From an uncultured Blautia sp. (GTDB lineage Bacteria > Bacillota > Clostridia > Lachnospirales > Lachnospiraceae): a stretch of 64,000 bases of DNA. The stretch spans positions 1-64,000 of the forward strand of contig CAKROW010000004.1 of NCBI GenBank assembly GCA_934373235.1, given 5' to 3'. The notes under the pieces are model-generated. The model was not told the DNA's origin. It worked only from the letters and a program-made list of their open reading frames with translations, and made no database searches. Shown here piece by piece: positions 8,121 through 15,952 of the stretch. Position 1 is the first letter of the stretch; each line of letters opens with the position of its first letter. Position numbers and translations under genes: made by a program.

Positions 8121-9359
8121 TTATTGGTTATTTTCTATCGCTTCTTTGAAATCTTTCTTTAAATCTTCAATATCTTCAATTCCCACACTGATGCGGATCA
8201 GATCTTCGAATACTCCGGACTGCTGTTTCTCTTCATCGGAGATGTGTGCCGCAATGGTGGATTCCGGATGGATCACCAGAGTCTTCGTATCTCCGATGTT
8301 GGAGATGATCAGCGGGATCTTCAGGGAATTGATAATGGAAAAAGCCTTCTCCTTGCTTCCGGTTCTTACGGTTACGATAGCTCCGTAGCCATTCCTGAAC
8401 TGCTTTTTCGCAATTTCGTGATAAGGACTTTCTTCAAGTCCCGGATAATTTACTTCAATGTCACCACCCAGGCCCTGTAAAAATCTCGCAAGCTCCAGTG
8501 CATTGTCACACTGTCTCTGCATTCGAAGTCCCAGGGTTTCCAGTCCCAGATTATTAAGGAAAGCATTCTGCGGAGCAAGACACGCGCCAGTGTTCCGGAA
8601 AAGTCCGTTTCGAAGTTTGGCGATGTATGCAAATGGTCCGAATTTCCGGTACGGAGCAAGTCCCGGATATCGGTCAGGGTCCCATTTCAGACCCTTACCA
8701 CAGACAAGAATGCCGCTGATGGCATCACTGCTTCCATTGATATATTTGGAAGAGGAATGAACCACGATGTCAGCTCCAAGCTTCAATGGCTGGATCAGAT
8801 ACGGTGTTGCCACGGTATTGTCTACGATCAGTGGTACTTCATGCTTATGTGCAACTTCCGCAACTGCCTGGATATCGGTAACATCCAGCTTGGGGTTTCC
8901 GATGGTCTCCGCGAAAACAAGTCTCGTCTTCTCTGTGATCTCTGCCTCAAAAGCTTCCGGCTTATTCTCTTTCACATATTTTACGGAAATCCCGAAAGGC
9001 TTCAGATCATCGAACAGTTCCACGGTTCCGCCATACAGTCCACAGGCTGCCACGATCTCATCTCCTGCCTGAAGAATATTCAGAAATGCATTGGTCAGCG
9101 CTGCCATTCCGGATGCACAGGCCACACTGCCGATTCCATCCTCCAGCATAGTCACTCTCTTCTCAAAGGACTCTACCGTAGGATTATTGATCCTTGTATA
9201 GGAGAAGCCCATTTTTTTATTGTCAAAAATTTTCTCCAGGTCTTCCGCGCTGTCATGTCGGAATGCGCTGCTCTGATAGATTGGAACCTGTGTAGCTCCC
9301 TGCGGATATTTCTCATTGGTGCCATGGAGCAGTCCTGTATTAAAGCCGTATTCGTTCAT
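8121..9359 (-). CDS. metY: O-acetylhomoserine sulfhydrylase
   Basis: A PLP enzyme of the Cys/Met metabolism family that makes homocysteine from O-acetylhomoserine and a sulfur donor. The PLP lysine lies in SSSKYINGSS, and the long C-terminal domain with the FGPFAY segment fits MetY rather than MetB or MetC. I start at the ATG at 9359, six bases after GGAAGAGG; a GTG at 9386 is further upstream without a site. First gene of the sulfur operon. In W. succinogenes the MetY partner takes sulfur from thiocarboxylated HcyS, which is probably also the case here. Confidence 0.92.
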   Translation of the reverse strand: MNEYGFNTGLLHGTNEKYPQGATQVPIYQSSAFRHDSAEDLEKIFDNKKMGFSYTRINNPTVESFEKRVTMLEDGIGSVACASGMAALTNAFLNILQAGDEIVAACGLYGGTVELFDDLKPFGISVKYVKENKPEAFEAEITEKTRLVFAETIGNPKLDVTDIQAVAEVAHKHEVPLIVDNTVATPYLIQPLKLGADIVVHSSSKYINGSSDAISGILVCGKGLKWDPDRYPGLAPYRKFGPFAYIAKLRNGLFRNTGACLAPQNAFLNNLGLETLGLRMQRQCDNALELARFLQGLGGDIEVNYPGLEESPYHEIAKKQFRNGYGAIVTVRTGSKEKAFSIINSLKIPLIISNIGDTKTLVIHPESTIAAHISDEEKQQSGVFEDLIRISVGIEDIEDLKKDFKEAIENNQ

Positions 9360-9388
9360 AGCCTCTTCCCTTTCTTTTGTTGACACCT

Positions 9389-9417
9389 ATATTAACCTAC
9401 TATTCATAGTATGTCAA
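9389..9417 (-). promoter_or_regulatory. Promoter of the metY sulfur operon
   Basis: Minus-strand -35 TTGACA (9412-9417) and -10 TAATAT (9389-9394) with a 17-base spacer, about 30 bases upstream of the metY start codon. It is the only clear promoter for the ten genes down to cysN. Confidence 0.8.
9398..9411. promoter_or_regulatory. Palindromic operator candidate in the metY promoter spacer
   Basis: TACTATTCATAGTA is a perfect inverted repeat (arms of 6, centre of 2) that fills most of the spacer between -35 and -10. A protein bound here would block RNA polymerase. It differs from the TGAAAACG sites, so a second regulator may be involved. Confidence 0.6.
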
Positions 9418-9507
9418 TAGGAAAACCAGATTAATTGCACTTTTTTCGATACAAATGAAGTCCCAACAGCATAGCTTTCACTTTTTCGGGCTAAATATCC
9501 ATTTTCT

Positions 9508-9523
9508 ATGAAAACGTGCTCAT
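9508..9523. promoter_or_regulatory. LacI/CcpA-type operator-like site 1
   Basis: ATGAAAACGTGCTCAT matches the TGAAAACGTTTTCA palindrome imperfectly in its right half. It lies in the divergent region between metY and the histidine kinase gene, roughly 90 bases above the metY -35 and about 15 bases above a possible kinase promoter. Confidence 0.45.
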
Positions 9524-9617
9524 CCGCATAACAAGGCTGTTTTTCTCTCTTTATTCGTGATAAAATTACAGTATCTTCAGAAGCTTTCCCATTGTTTTTT
9601 CACAGGAGGAGTTTTCA

Positions 9618-10898
9618 ATGCATGAAATACAGCATTTTTTCCACTCTTTATTCAACTCGAACCTTGATTTCCGCGTCCGGCTGTTCAATATCCTGGCTTT
9701 GGGCGGCACCATTATCAGCCTGATCATGGCTTTGCTCAGCCTCGGGACCGGTTCCTGGGGAAATGTGCTGATCAATTTTGCGCTGGCTGTCATATCCGGA
9801 GGACTTTTTCTTTATTCGTATTACAGTGGAAGGTATCAACGATGTTACCTGATCACCATCGTCCTGATCTTTCTCATTGTTTTTCCGATCATGTTTTTTA
9901 CCAGCGGCGGATATCATGGCGGCATGCCGGCGTTTTTCGTATTTGCCATTGTCTTCACTGTACTGATGCTGGAAAAATGGCGTGCTCTGATCGTTTCTCT
10001 GTTCGAGATCATCCTATATATAGGGCTTTGCCTGGCTGCATACTATTTTCCGGACAGTATCACTCCTTTTGCCACAGAAGCAGACCGGCTGGCAGATGTG
10101 CTTCTGGCATTTGTTTCCGTCAGTGTTGTGTGCGGCATTGTTCTGTATTTTCATCTGAAGGAATATAATCAACAGCAAATCCTTCTGGAAAAACAGAACC
10201 AGCGGCTGCGTTCCCTTGACAATGCCAAGTCCACATTCCTGACCACCGTTGCCCATGAGATCAAAAATCCTCTGAATTCCATCTCTCTCCACGCCCGGGA
10301 TACTTCCGAGCTGCTTGAGGAAGAACCTCTGGATTTTTCTCTTATGCAGGAAAATCTCCGCACCATCGAACAGTCGGTAATGCGGATCGACCGTATTGTG
10401 CTGGATCTGATGGATACAGTTTCCATAGAACAGGGACGGCTTACCCTGTCACTTGTTCCCACAGACCTTGCGTCTCTTCTTCGTTCTCTGGAAAAAGACT
10501 ATAACGCTCACCCCTGTTCCCGGAAAAATCAGCTTACTCTACACCTGTCAGACAGTCTTCCGGAAATCTCTGCTGATCCTGAACGTCTGATACAGGTTAT
10601 CAGCAATCTTGTCTCTAATGCAGAACGGCATACACATGGTGGAACCATAACTATTTCTCTTTCCGGCACTCCAGGCTGGCAGACCATCTGCGTCTCCGAC
10701 ACCGGCACCGGCATGTCCGAAAAAATGCGTCAAAATGCCCTCAAAGGCTATGTTTCCGCAGATAAGGATTACTGGCGGCATGGCATTGGTCTTTATGTAT
10801 GCCATCAGATCGTTACTGCCCATGGGGGTAAAATATGGATAGAAAGCAAAAAGGGTGAAGGAACCCGCGTGTTCTTTTCCCTTCCGGAGGTAATTTAA
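9618..10898 (+). CDS. Membrane sensor histidine kinase
   Basis: A 426-residue sensor kinase. The first 180 residues hold about six hydrophobic segments with little extracytoplasmic sequence, so the sensor is membrane-embedded. Then a short coiled stretch, the HisKA box VAHEIKNPLN with phosphoacceptor H213, and a HATPase domain with the N box, VSDTGTGMS and GIGLYVC. AGGAGG (9605-9610) precedes the ATG. It ends directly before the response regulator gene, with no base between, and shares its RNA. The signal is unknown. Confidence 0.9.
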   Translation: MHEIQHFFHSLFNSNLDFRVRLFNILALGGTIISLIMALLSLGTGSWGNVLINFALAVISGGLFLYSYYSGRYQRCYLITIVLIFLIVFPIMFFTSGGYHGGMPAFFVFAIVFTVLMLEKWRALIVSLFEIILYIGLCLAAYYFPDSITPFATEADRLADVLLAFVSVSVVCGIVLYFHLKEYNQQQILLEKQNQRLRSLDNAKSTFLTTVAHEIKNPLNSISLHARDTSELLEEEPLDFSLMQENLRTIEQSVMRIDRIVLDLMDTVSIEQGRLTLSLVPTDLASLLRSLEKDYNAHPCSRKNQLTLHLSDSLPEISADPERLIQVISNLVSNAERHTHGGTITISLSGTPGWQTICVSDTGTGMSEKMRQNALKGYVSADKDYWRHGIGLYVCHQIVTAHGGKIWIESKKGEGTRVFFSLPEVI

Positions 10899-11600
10899 AT
10901 GAACGAAAACAAACCCAGAATCCTTATGGTCGAAGATGAAAAACAGGTTTTAGATGCCAACTGCCGTATGCTGCGCCGCAGAGGCTATGATGTGTGCACT
11001 GCCACATCTGCCTCTGAAGCATATGAACAAATGGAGAAACAGCTTCCGGATCTCCTGATCCTTGATATTATGCTTCCAGATGGAAACGGCCTGGATATCT
11101 GCACATGGTTCAGAAGCCGCAGTCTTTCCCCTGTTCTTTTTCTCACCGGAAAAAGTGCTGTGCAGGACAAAGTAGACGGTCTGCGCCAGGGTGGTGACTA
11201 CTATCTCACAAAACCCTACAGTTTTGATGAATTTCTGGCTGTGATCCAGCGGCTTCTTGAGCGTGAACAGGCTCTGAAAAACACCCGGGCAGACTCCAGG
11301 TGGATCATTGTGGGTGATCTTCGCCTTGACCTGGAAAAAAACCGCGCATATCTTGGCAGTGAAGATACCGGAATGACCCGGACGGAATTTTCTCTTCTCC
11401 GTACACTTATCCAGAATAAGGGGAAAATCCTGTCTGCAGCCCAGTTATATGAATCCGTATGGGGAATTTCTCCCGGTACAGATACTTCTACTGTAAGAAA
11501 ACATATTTTTAATCTCCGCAGCAGGATCAAAGCTGACAATACGGATGATTACGATATTATTTCTGTTTATGGCAAGGGCTATCTTTTTACAGGCGACTGA
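10899..11600 (+). CDS. OmpR-family response regulator
   Basis: A 233-residue partner of the kinase upstream. Receiver domain with phosphoacceptor D56 in LILDIMLPD, switch residues in FLTGKS and the conserved lysine in LTKPYSFDE. The C-terminal winged helix runs from about residue 130 and ends in VYGKGYLF. The ribosome binding site GGAGG lies inside the end of the kinase gene, so the two are translationally coupled. Targets are unknown; the secreted protein gene just downstream on the same strand is a candidate. Confidence 0.92.
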   Translation: MNENKPRILMVEDEKQVLDANCRMLRRRGYDVCTATSASEAYEQMEKQLPDLLILDIMLPDGNGLDICTWFRSRSLSPVLFLTGKSAVQDKVDGLRQGGDYYLTKPYSFDEFLAVIQRLLEREQALKNTRADSRWIIVGDLRLDLEKNRAYLGSEDTGMTRTEFSLLRTLIQNKGKILSAAQLYESVWGISPGTDTSTVRKHIFNLRSRIKADNTDDYDIISVYGKGYLFTGD

Positions 11601-11726
11601 CACGGCATATTATCCGGGAATGTCTCTTTTTCTTCACATTTCAGAAAGTGGCTTTATTTCTGATATGATATATATAAAACAGTAAATCTTATTTTTACAG
11701 GATCCCTGCTTATGGAGGTGTATGAT

Positions 11727-13145
11727 ATGAAGAAAAAAATGTATCTTTCCGCAATGATCGCCGTTTTTTCCATGGCGGTTTCCACAGTACCTGCATGGGC
11801 CTCTGATGCCCCGACAGATGACGGAAATTATATCTGGCAGGACGAAAACGGTGATTACTGGTACCGCAACGGTTCAGAAGATGAATATATCGGAGAGGGA
11901 AATTATGCGCCGGATCCGGATACCGGAGAACTGATGGAAGCCAATGATGCCGGCTGGACTGAACAGGACGGATATTTTGAGCCTCACTATTTTTATGATG
12001 AAAACGGAGATGTCTGGTGGGAAAATGACACAGAAAAAGTCTATATCGGCTCCGGGGATGAATATTATATTGATGTAGATAACGGAACATTACATGAAAA
12101 AAATGAATCTTCCGGCGAAGAGGGACGCACCACTGATGACTCATGTGGAAGTCCTGAGGATTCCGGTAATTCTGATGCTTCCGGCAACTCTGCCGACAAT
12201 TCCAGTGGATCGGATAATTCCGGCAATTCCAGCAGCAGTTCTGATGCCAGCTCAGATGACACCGGTAATAATTCAGACAATACTTCCAGCCAGTCTGAAA
12301 ACACCTCCGATGACTCCGATGCATCCACCCGGAGTACCTCATCCGGCGAGCTTTACATGACTTATGATTTTCAGACCGATCAGCCCGTCATTTCATCTAT
12401 GCCTGATTATAAAACCGGTTATTCTGAGAGCCGTACCATCAACGATGGCAAAACAACCATTTTCACAGTCAAATATCCCAGGCAGGAATCCGGAGATGTA
12501 CTTTCCGGAGAAGATTTCCTCAACGAATTCTACTCTACCCAAAATGGCATCGATTCTCAGGAAGAAACCACAATTGCCTCCTATCCTGCTGTAAAGTATC
12601 ATTATCAGAGTTCCGTTAACGAAGAGCCCCGTACTGTGGATGCACTGGTATGCGCCACTGACGATTATTCCTTTGGCATATTCGCTCTGACTCCCTCCGG
12701 GGATTATGATGACGCTGCCGCAAAAGCTGCCGACGAACTTTTTACATCTGCTGATCTTATATATGCAGAGCGCATAGATATGGCTCTTACCGATTATTTC
12801 CAGGTTCTCACTCCTGAGAAATGGAAATATCTCTGCCACTACGAAACAAAAGAAACGGACCAGGGCGGCTATACACTTACCTATTACTGTGAAGATGTAC
12901 CGGTCCTCACTCTGGAAGCCCGGTATTACGACGGTACTGACCAGCCCCTTGACAGTGTATGGCAACAGTACCTTGGCCGTATAGAGACACCCGATGATAA
13001 AAAATATGATCTTCTGGCAACAATAAGCCAGTATTCAGAAGATGCTTCTGATGATTGGAAAACCATGTATGATTCCTGCAATGACGTAATAAACGGGATT
13101 CTCATCATGGATCAATGTGTACTCACCAGCGGAAGTCATTTATAG
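11727..13145 (+). CDS. Secreted Ser/Asp-rich protein
   Basis: I do not recognise a family. The ATG at 11727 follows GGAGG by 8 bases; the upstream ATG at 11712 overlaps that site. The N-terminus is a classical signal peptide ending near AWA-SD. Next come two similar Tyr/Asp-rich repeats (YFYDENGDVW and YIWQDENGDYW) ending in EYIG or VYIG, then about 85 residues of Ser/Asp/Asn linker, then a globular C-terminal domain of about 270 residues. No LPXTG anchor or lipobox, so probably released or non-covalently bound at the cell surface. Acidic repeats could bind calcium; this is inference. Confidence 0.75.
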   Translation: MKKKMYLSAMIAVFSMAVSTVPAWASDAPTDDGNYIWQDENGDYWYRNGSEDEYIGEGNYAPDPDTGELMEANDAGWTEQDGYFEPHYFYDENGDVWWENDTEKVYIGSGDEYYIDVDNGTLHEKNESSGEEGRTTDDSCGSPEDSGNSDASGNSADNSSGSDNSGNSSSSSDASSDDTGNNSDNTSSQSENTSDDSDASTRSTSSGELYMTYDFQTDQPVISSMPDYKTGYSESRTINDGKTTIFTVKYPRQESGDVLSGEDFLNEFYSTQNGIDSQEETTIASYPAVKYHYQSSVNEEPRTVDALVCATDDYSFGIFALTPSGDYDDAAAKAADELFTSADLIYAERIDMALTDYFQVLTPEKWKYLCHYETKETDQGGYTLTYYCEDVPVLTLEARYYDGTDQPLDSVWQQYLGRIETPDDKKYDLLATISQYSEDASDDWKTMYDSCNDVINGILIMDQCVLTSGSHL

Positions 13146-13162
13146 GCATCTGTAAACAGATC

Positions 13163-13187
13163 CCCCTGCCAATCCTCCAGGCAGGGG
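13163..13187. terminator. Hairpin between convergent genes
   Basis: CCCCTGCC (13163-13170) pairs with GGCAGGGG (13180-13187). It lies between the convergent stops at 13145 and 13208 and could end transcription from both sides, but the following T run is poor. Confidence 0.55.
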
Positions 13188-13207
13188 TATATTATTATTC
13201 CAGGTAA

Positions 13208-14410
13208 TCATTTTGTAACGTACTGTCTGTTTCCGATCTGGTAAACATATCTCGATACATTTTTAAATTTGTTTCCACTCTTTAAGCTGATGGAAAATGC
13301 AGATTTGCTGGTTGCCTGAATCCTTATGGAATCTCCGCCCGGGCATTTGAAAAAGCTGCTGCCACTGATAGTTACTGCTGCCTTTCCTGCACCTTTATTT
13401 TCACCGTAGATATTGTGGCTTCTGTTTCCGGTAAAGGTACAGCCCTTTACGGTTACATTGGTTCCACCGTCTGTTATCAAAAGTCCTGTTACTGCGTTGG
13501 ATCTGAATTTACAGTTTGTAAAGGTTCCCTTTGAGCCATCTACCACGATCACACCGTTCATGTTATCTTTGTAACCGTTCTTGTAAATATCGCATCCTGT
13601 CATAACTACAGAACATTTGTCATGTGTACCAATCCCCTGTCTTCCATTGGACTGAAGTACACAGTTTTTCATATTGATATTTCCCTGATTTGCGGAAACA
13701 CCACACTCACGGTTGTTATTCACACGGCAGTTAACTGCTGTAAAATACGAAGATTTGTAAACGCCAACACCATGTCCAAGACCATTATTTGGATATCCTG
13801 ATCCATTTCCTGTGATCTGGCTGTTCTGTACTGTTGTACGTGTTTTGTGGGTGCAGGTTATTCCCACACTTTTACAGCCGGTTACATACACATTGTTGAT
13901 AATTGCTGAACCACCGCCGATCTTCATTCCCACAAAGCCGGAGGTAATCTTCATATTCTTTATGGTGAGTCTGGAAACCATGTTGGAAGAAAATACAGTT
14001 GTATTTTTTCCACCTTTCCACACACCACCTTCAATACGGGTTCCTGTGGTATCGTGTACATTGATGATCTTTTCGCCGGTTCCTGTGATCACAGAATCCT
14101 TCTCGGCTGCAAGGATCATTCCATCATACAGTCTGATAGGAGAAGACACGCTGTATTTTCCTGACGGGAAATAGATCACCTTCTTCTTTGCTGCGTCTTT
14201 CCTCGCTGCCTTTACTGCTGCGTCGATTGCTGTGTCACTTTTTTTCTTTCCTGTCTTGTCTGCTCCATAAGCAGTAACCTTGTAGATCTTTGCGCCCGGA
14301 TAATTGGCAGTGACAGAAGCTGCTTTTACCTGGGAAGGCATTGCCACTGCCATGAACATAAATACCAGCACTGCTACAGAACAGAAGATTCCTGATGATT
14401 TTCTCTCCAT
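13208..14410 (-). CDS. Secreted right-handed beta-helix protein
   Basis: About 400 residues. The ATG at 14410 has GGAGA eight bases upstream; longer frames to 14467 start in unsuited sequence. A signal peptide (hydrophobic core FCSVAVLVFMFMAVA) ends near VKA-AS. The mature part starts with a pectate-lyase-like motif (VTAYGADKTGKKKSDTAIDAAV) region and then has many parallel beta-helix coils rich in Asn, Gly and Thr, with repeated NCxF/NNV steps. This fold occurs in polysaccharide lyases, epimerases and adhesins. Substrate cannot be predicted, and catalytic residues are not evident. Confidence 0.75.
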   Translation of the reverse strand: MERKSSGIFCSVAVLVFMFMAVAMPSQVKAASVTANYPGAKIYKVTAYGADKTGKKKSDTAIDAAVKAARKDAAKKKVIYFPSGKYSVSSPIRLYDGMILAAEKDSVITGTGEKIINVHDTTGTRIEGGVWKGGKNTTVFSSNMVSRLTIKNMKITSGFVGMKIGGGSAIINNVYVTGCKSVGITCTHKTRTTVQNSQITGNGSGYPNNGLGHGVGVYKSSYFTAVNCRVNNNRECGVSANQGNINMKNCVLQSNGRQGIGTHDKCSVVMTGCDIYKNGYKDNMNGVIVVDGSKGTFTNCKFRSNAVTGLLITDGGTNVTVKGCTFTGNRSHNIYGENKGAGKAAVTISGSSFFKCPGGDSIRIQATSKSAFSISLKSGNKFKNVSRYVYQIGNRQYVTK

Positions 14411-14539
14411 AACCACACTCTCCTTTTCTTTTAACTTTATAGTAGCACGCTGTTTTCTGCTCTGCAATATGGATTTTTGATCATGTATTCCCAGATTTCA
14501 TCCGCAGTCTGACTCTGCCGCTGATAGCTGCTCCTCAGC

Positions 14540-15556
14540 TTATCCTTCATAAATCTGATCAAATACTCCACCATCAGAAAAATGTGTTTCCTGGGCTTCT
14601 TTCCAGCCGCCAAAGTCATCGATGGTTACAAGATTGATATTCAGGTCAAATACATCGGAATATTCTTTGAGAATGTCCTGGTTAGATGGTCTGTAATAGT
14701 TATCTCCTGCAATCCTCTGTGCTTCATCTGAATAGAGATAATTCAGATATTCAGTTGCCACATCTCTTGTTCCACGGTCATCGACTACTTTGTCCACGAT
14801 TGCTACAGATGGCTGTGCAAGGATACTGATACTTGGTGTAATGATCTCGTAATCATCCGGATTATCCTGTACGGAAAGGTATGCTTCGTTTTCCCAGGCG
14901 ATCAGTACGTCACCCTGTCCGTTTTCTACAAATGAGGTTGTTGCTCCTCTGGCTCCTGTATCAAGTACCAGCACGTTTTTGTAAAGCTGTCCGATAAAGT
15001 CCCTGATCTTATCTTCATCGCCGTTAAATTTATTTTTTGCATAGGCCCAGGCTGCAAGATAGTTCCATCTCGCTCCACCGGAGGTTTTGGGATTTGGTGT
15101 GATAACTCCCACACCATCCTTTACCAGATCATCCCAGTCTTTGATGTTCTTGGGATTTCCTTTTCTCACAAGAAAAACGATTGTGGATGTATATGGAGAG
15201 CTGTCCTCCGGGAATTCATCTACCCAGCCGTCATCAATAAGTCCTGCATCCTGGATCGCATCCACATCATATTCCAGGGCCAGTGTAACTACGTCTGCTT
15301 CCAGTCCGTTGGCAACCTCCAGTGCCTGCTTTCCGGAACCTCCGTGTGACTGTGTGATCTCCACATCCTGTCCGGTTTTTTCTTTCCAGTGTTCCTGGAA
15401 GATCTTGTTGTACTGTTCATAAAGCTCTCTGGTCGGATCATAGGATACGTTAGTGATACTTACGCTGTCTGCTGCGTAAACTGCCGGTGCTGTAAGGCTT
15501 CCAAGTGCCAGAACTGCTGTCAGTGCTGCTGCCGCTGCTTTTACTCTTTTTTTCAT
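14540..15556 (-). CDS. sbp: Sulfate-binding protein of an ABC transporter (copy 1)
   Basis: A 338-residue extracytoplasmic binding protein with a signal peptide ending AVYA-AD. Sbp-family motifs are present: SYDPTRELY, SHGGSGKQA and NPKTSGGARWNY. It binds sulfate or thiosulfate for the CysTWA transporter encoded 3-6 kb away. It is a close paralogue of the protein at 21572-22597, yet it stands alone without permease genes. Ribosome binding site GGAGG precedes the start. An operator-like site and a promoter lie upstream. Confidence 0.9.
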   Translation of the reverse strand: MKKRVKAAAAALTAVLALGSLTAPAVYAADSVSITNVSYDPTRELYEQYNKIFQEHWKEKTGQDVEITQSHGGSGKQALEVANGLEADVVTLALEYDVDAIQDAGLIDDGWVDEFPEDSSPYTSTIVFLVRKGNPKNIKDWDDLVKDGVGVITPNPKTSGGARWNYLAAWAYAKNKFNGDEDKIRDFIGQLYKNVLVLDTGARGATTSFVENGQGDVLIAWENEAYLSVQDNPDDYEIITPSISILAQPSVAIVDKVVDDRGTRDVATEYLNYLYSDEAQRIAGDNYYRPSNQDILKEYSDVFDLNINLVTIDDFGGWKEAQETHFSDGGVFDQIYEG

Positions 15557-15597
15557 AATGTTTGTCCTCCTGCTGTTGTGTTTTTTGATGTTGGCCT

Positions 15598-15626
15598 ATT
15601 ATAAACACAGAAGAAGTTATATTAAA
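15598..15626 (-). promoter_or_regulatory. Promoter candidate of sbp copy 1
   Basis: Minus-strand -10 TATAAT (15598-15603) with a weak -35 TTTAAT (15621-15626), spacer 17. The weak -35 and an operator-like site about 10 bases further upstream suggest activation by a bound regulator. Confidence 0.5.
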
Positions 15627-15636
15627 ACAGCAGAGT

Positions 15637-15652
15637 ACGAAACCGTTTTCAC
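15637..15652. promoter_or_regulatory. LacI/CcpA-type operator-like site 2
   Basis: ACGAAACCGTTTTCAC agrees at 13 of 16 positions with ATGAAAACGTTTTCAT. It sits about 10 bases above the -35 of the sbp copy 1 promoter. Confidence 0.5.
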
Positions 15653-15664
15653 CCAAAACAGAAA

Positions 15665-15705
15665 TTCCGGGATTTTACCGCCACAATGCAGGCAAAATCC
15701 CGGAA
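15665..15705. terminator. Strong intergenic hairpin between thiH and sbp copy 1
   Basis: TTCCGGGATTTT (15665-15676) pairs perfectly over 12 bases with AAAATCCCGGAA (15694-15705), with GCC/GGC continuing the pairing inside the loop. It lies upstream of the sbp promoter. It could end transcription from thiH, but on the minus strand it is followed only by a mixed AT/T-rich sequence. Confidence 0.45.
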
Positions 15706-15760
15706 ATCTACATCCAAACATACTGTTTTTCACACCATATCTGTAACTGATCCATATTTT

Positions 15761-15776
15761 ATGAAAACGTGATCAG
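15761..15776. promoter_or_regulatory. LacI/CcpA-type operator-like site 3
   Basis: ATGAAAACGTGATCAG has the left half of the operator intact and a degenerate right half. It is about 135 bases above the sbp promoter. Confidence 0.35.
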
Positions 15777-15804
15777 GCTGATGGCCTGCGGGTTTTTGGA
15801 CGGA

Positions 15805-15877
15805 TTATCCACATTCCCCTTCATTTTTTCGTCTGTTTGTAAACCCTTATCCACATTCTCCACAAAACTTATCCCAA
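15805..15877 (+). other. Small DnaA-box cluster away from the origin
   Basis: Two perfect DnaA boxes TTATCCACA at 15805-15813 and 15847-15855, and a degenerate TTATCCCAA at 15869-15877, lie within 73 bases of noncoding DNA between thiH and sbp. All have the same orientation. The distance from dnaA is about 45 kb. Confidence 0.5.
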
Positions 15878-15952
15878 TATCACCGGTTTACAGATCAACC
15901 GAACCAGGTAAGTCCCCTGCGGGATTGCGAATATCCGCTTGACTCTGCGGGA

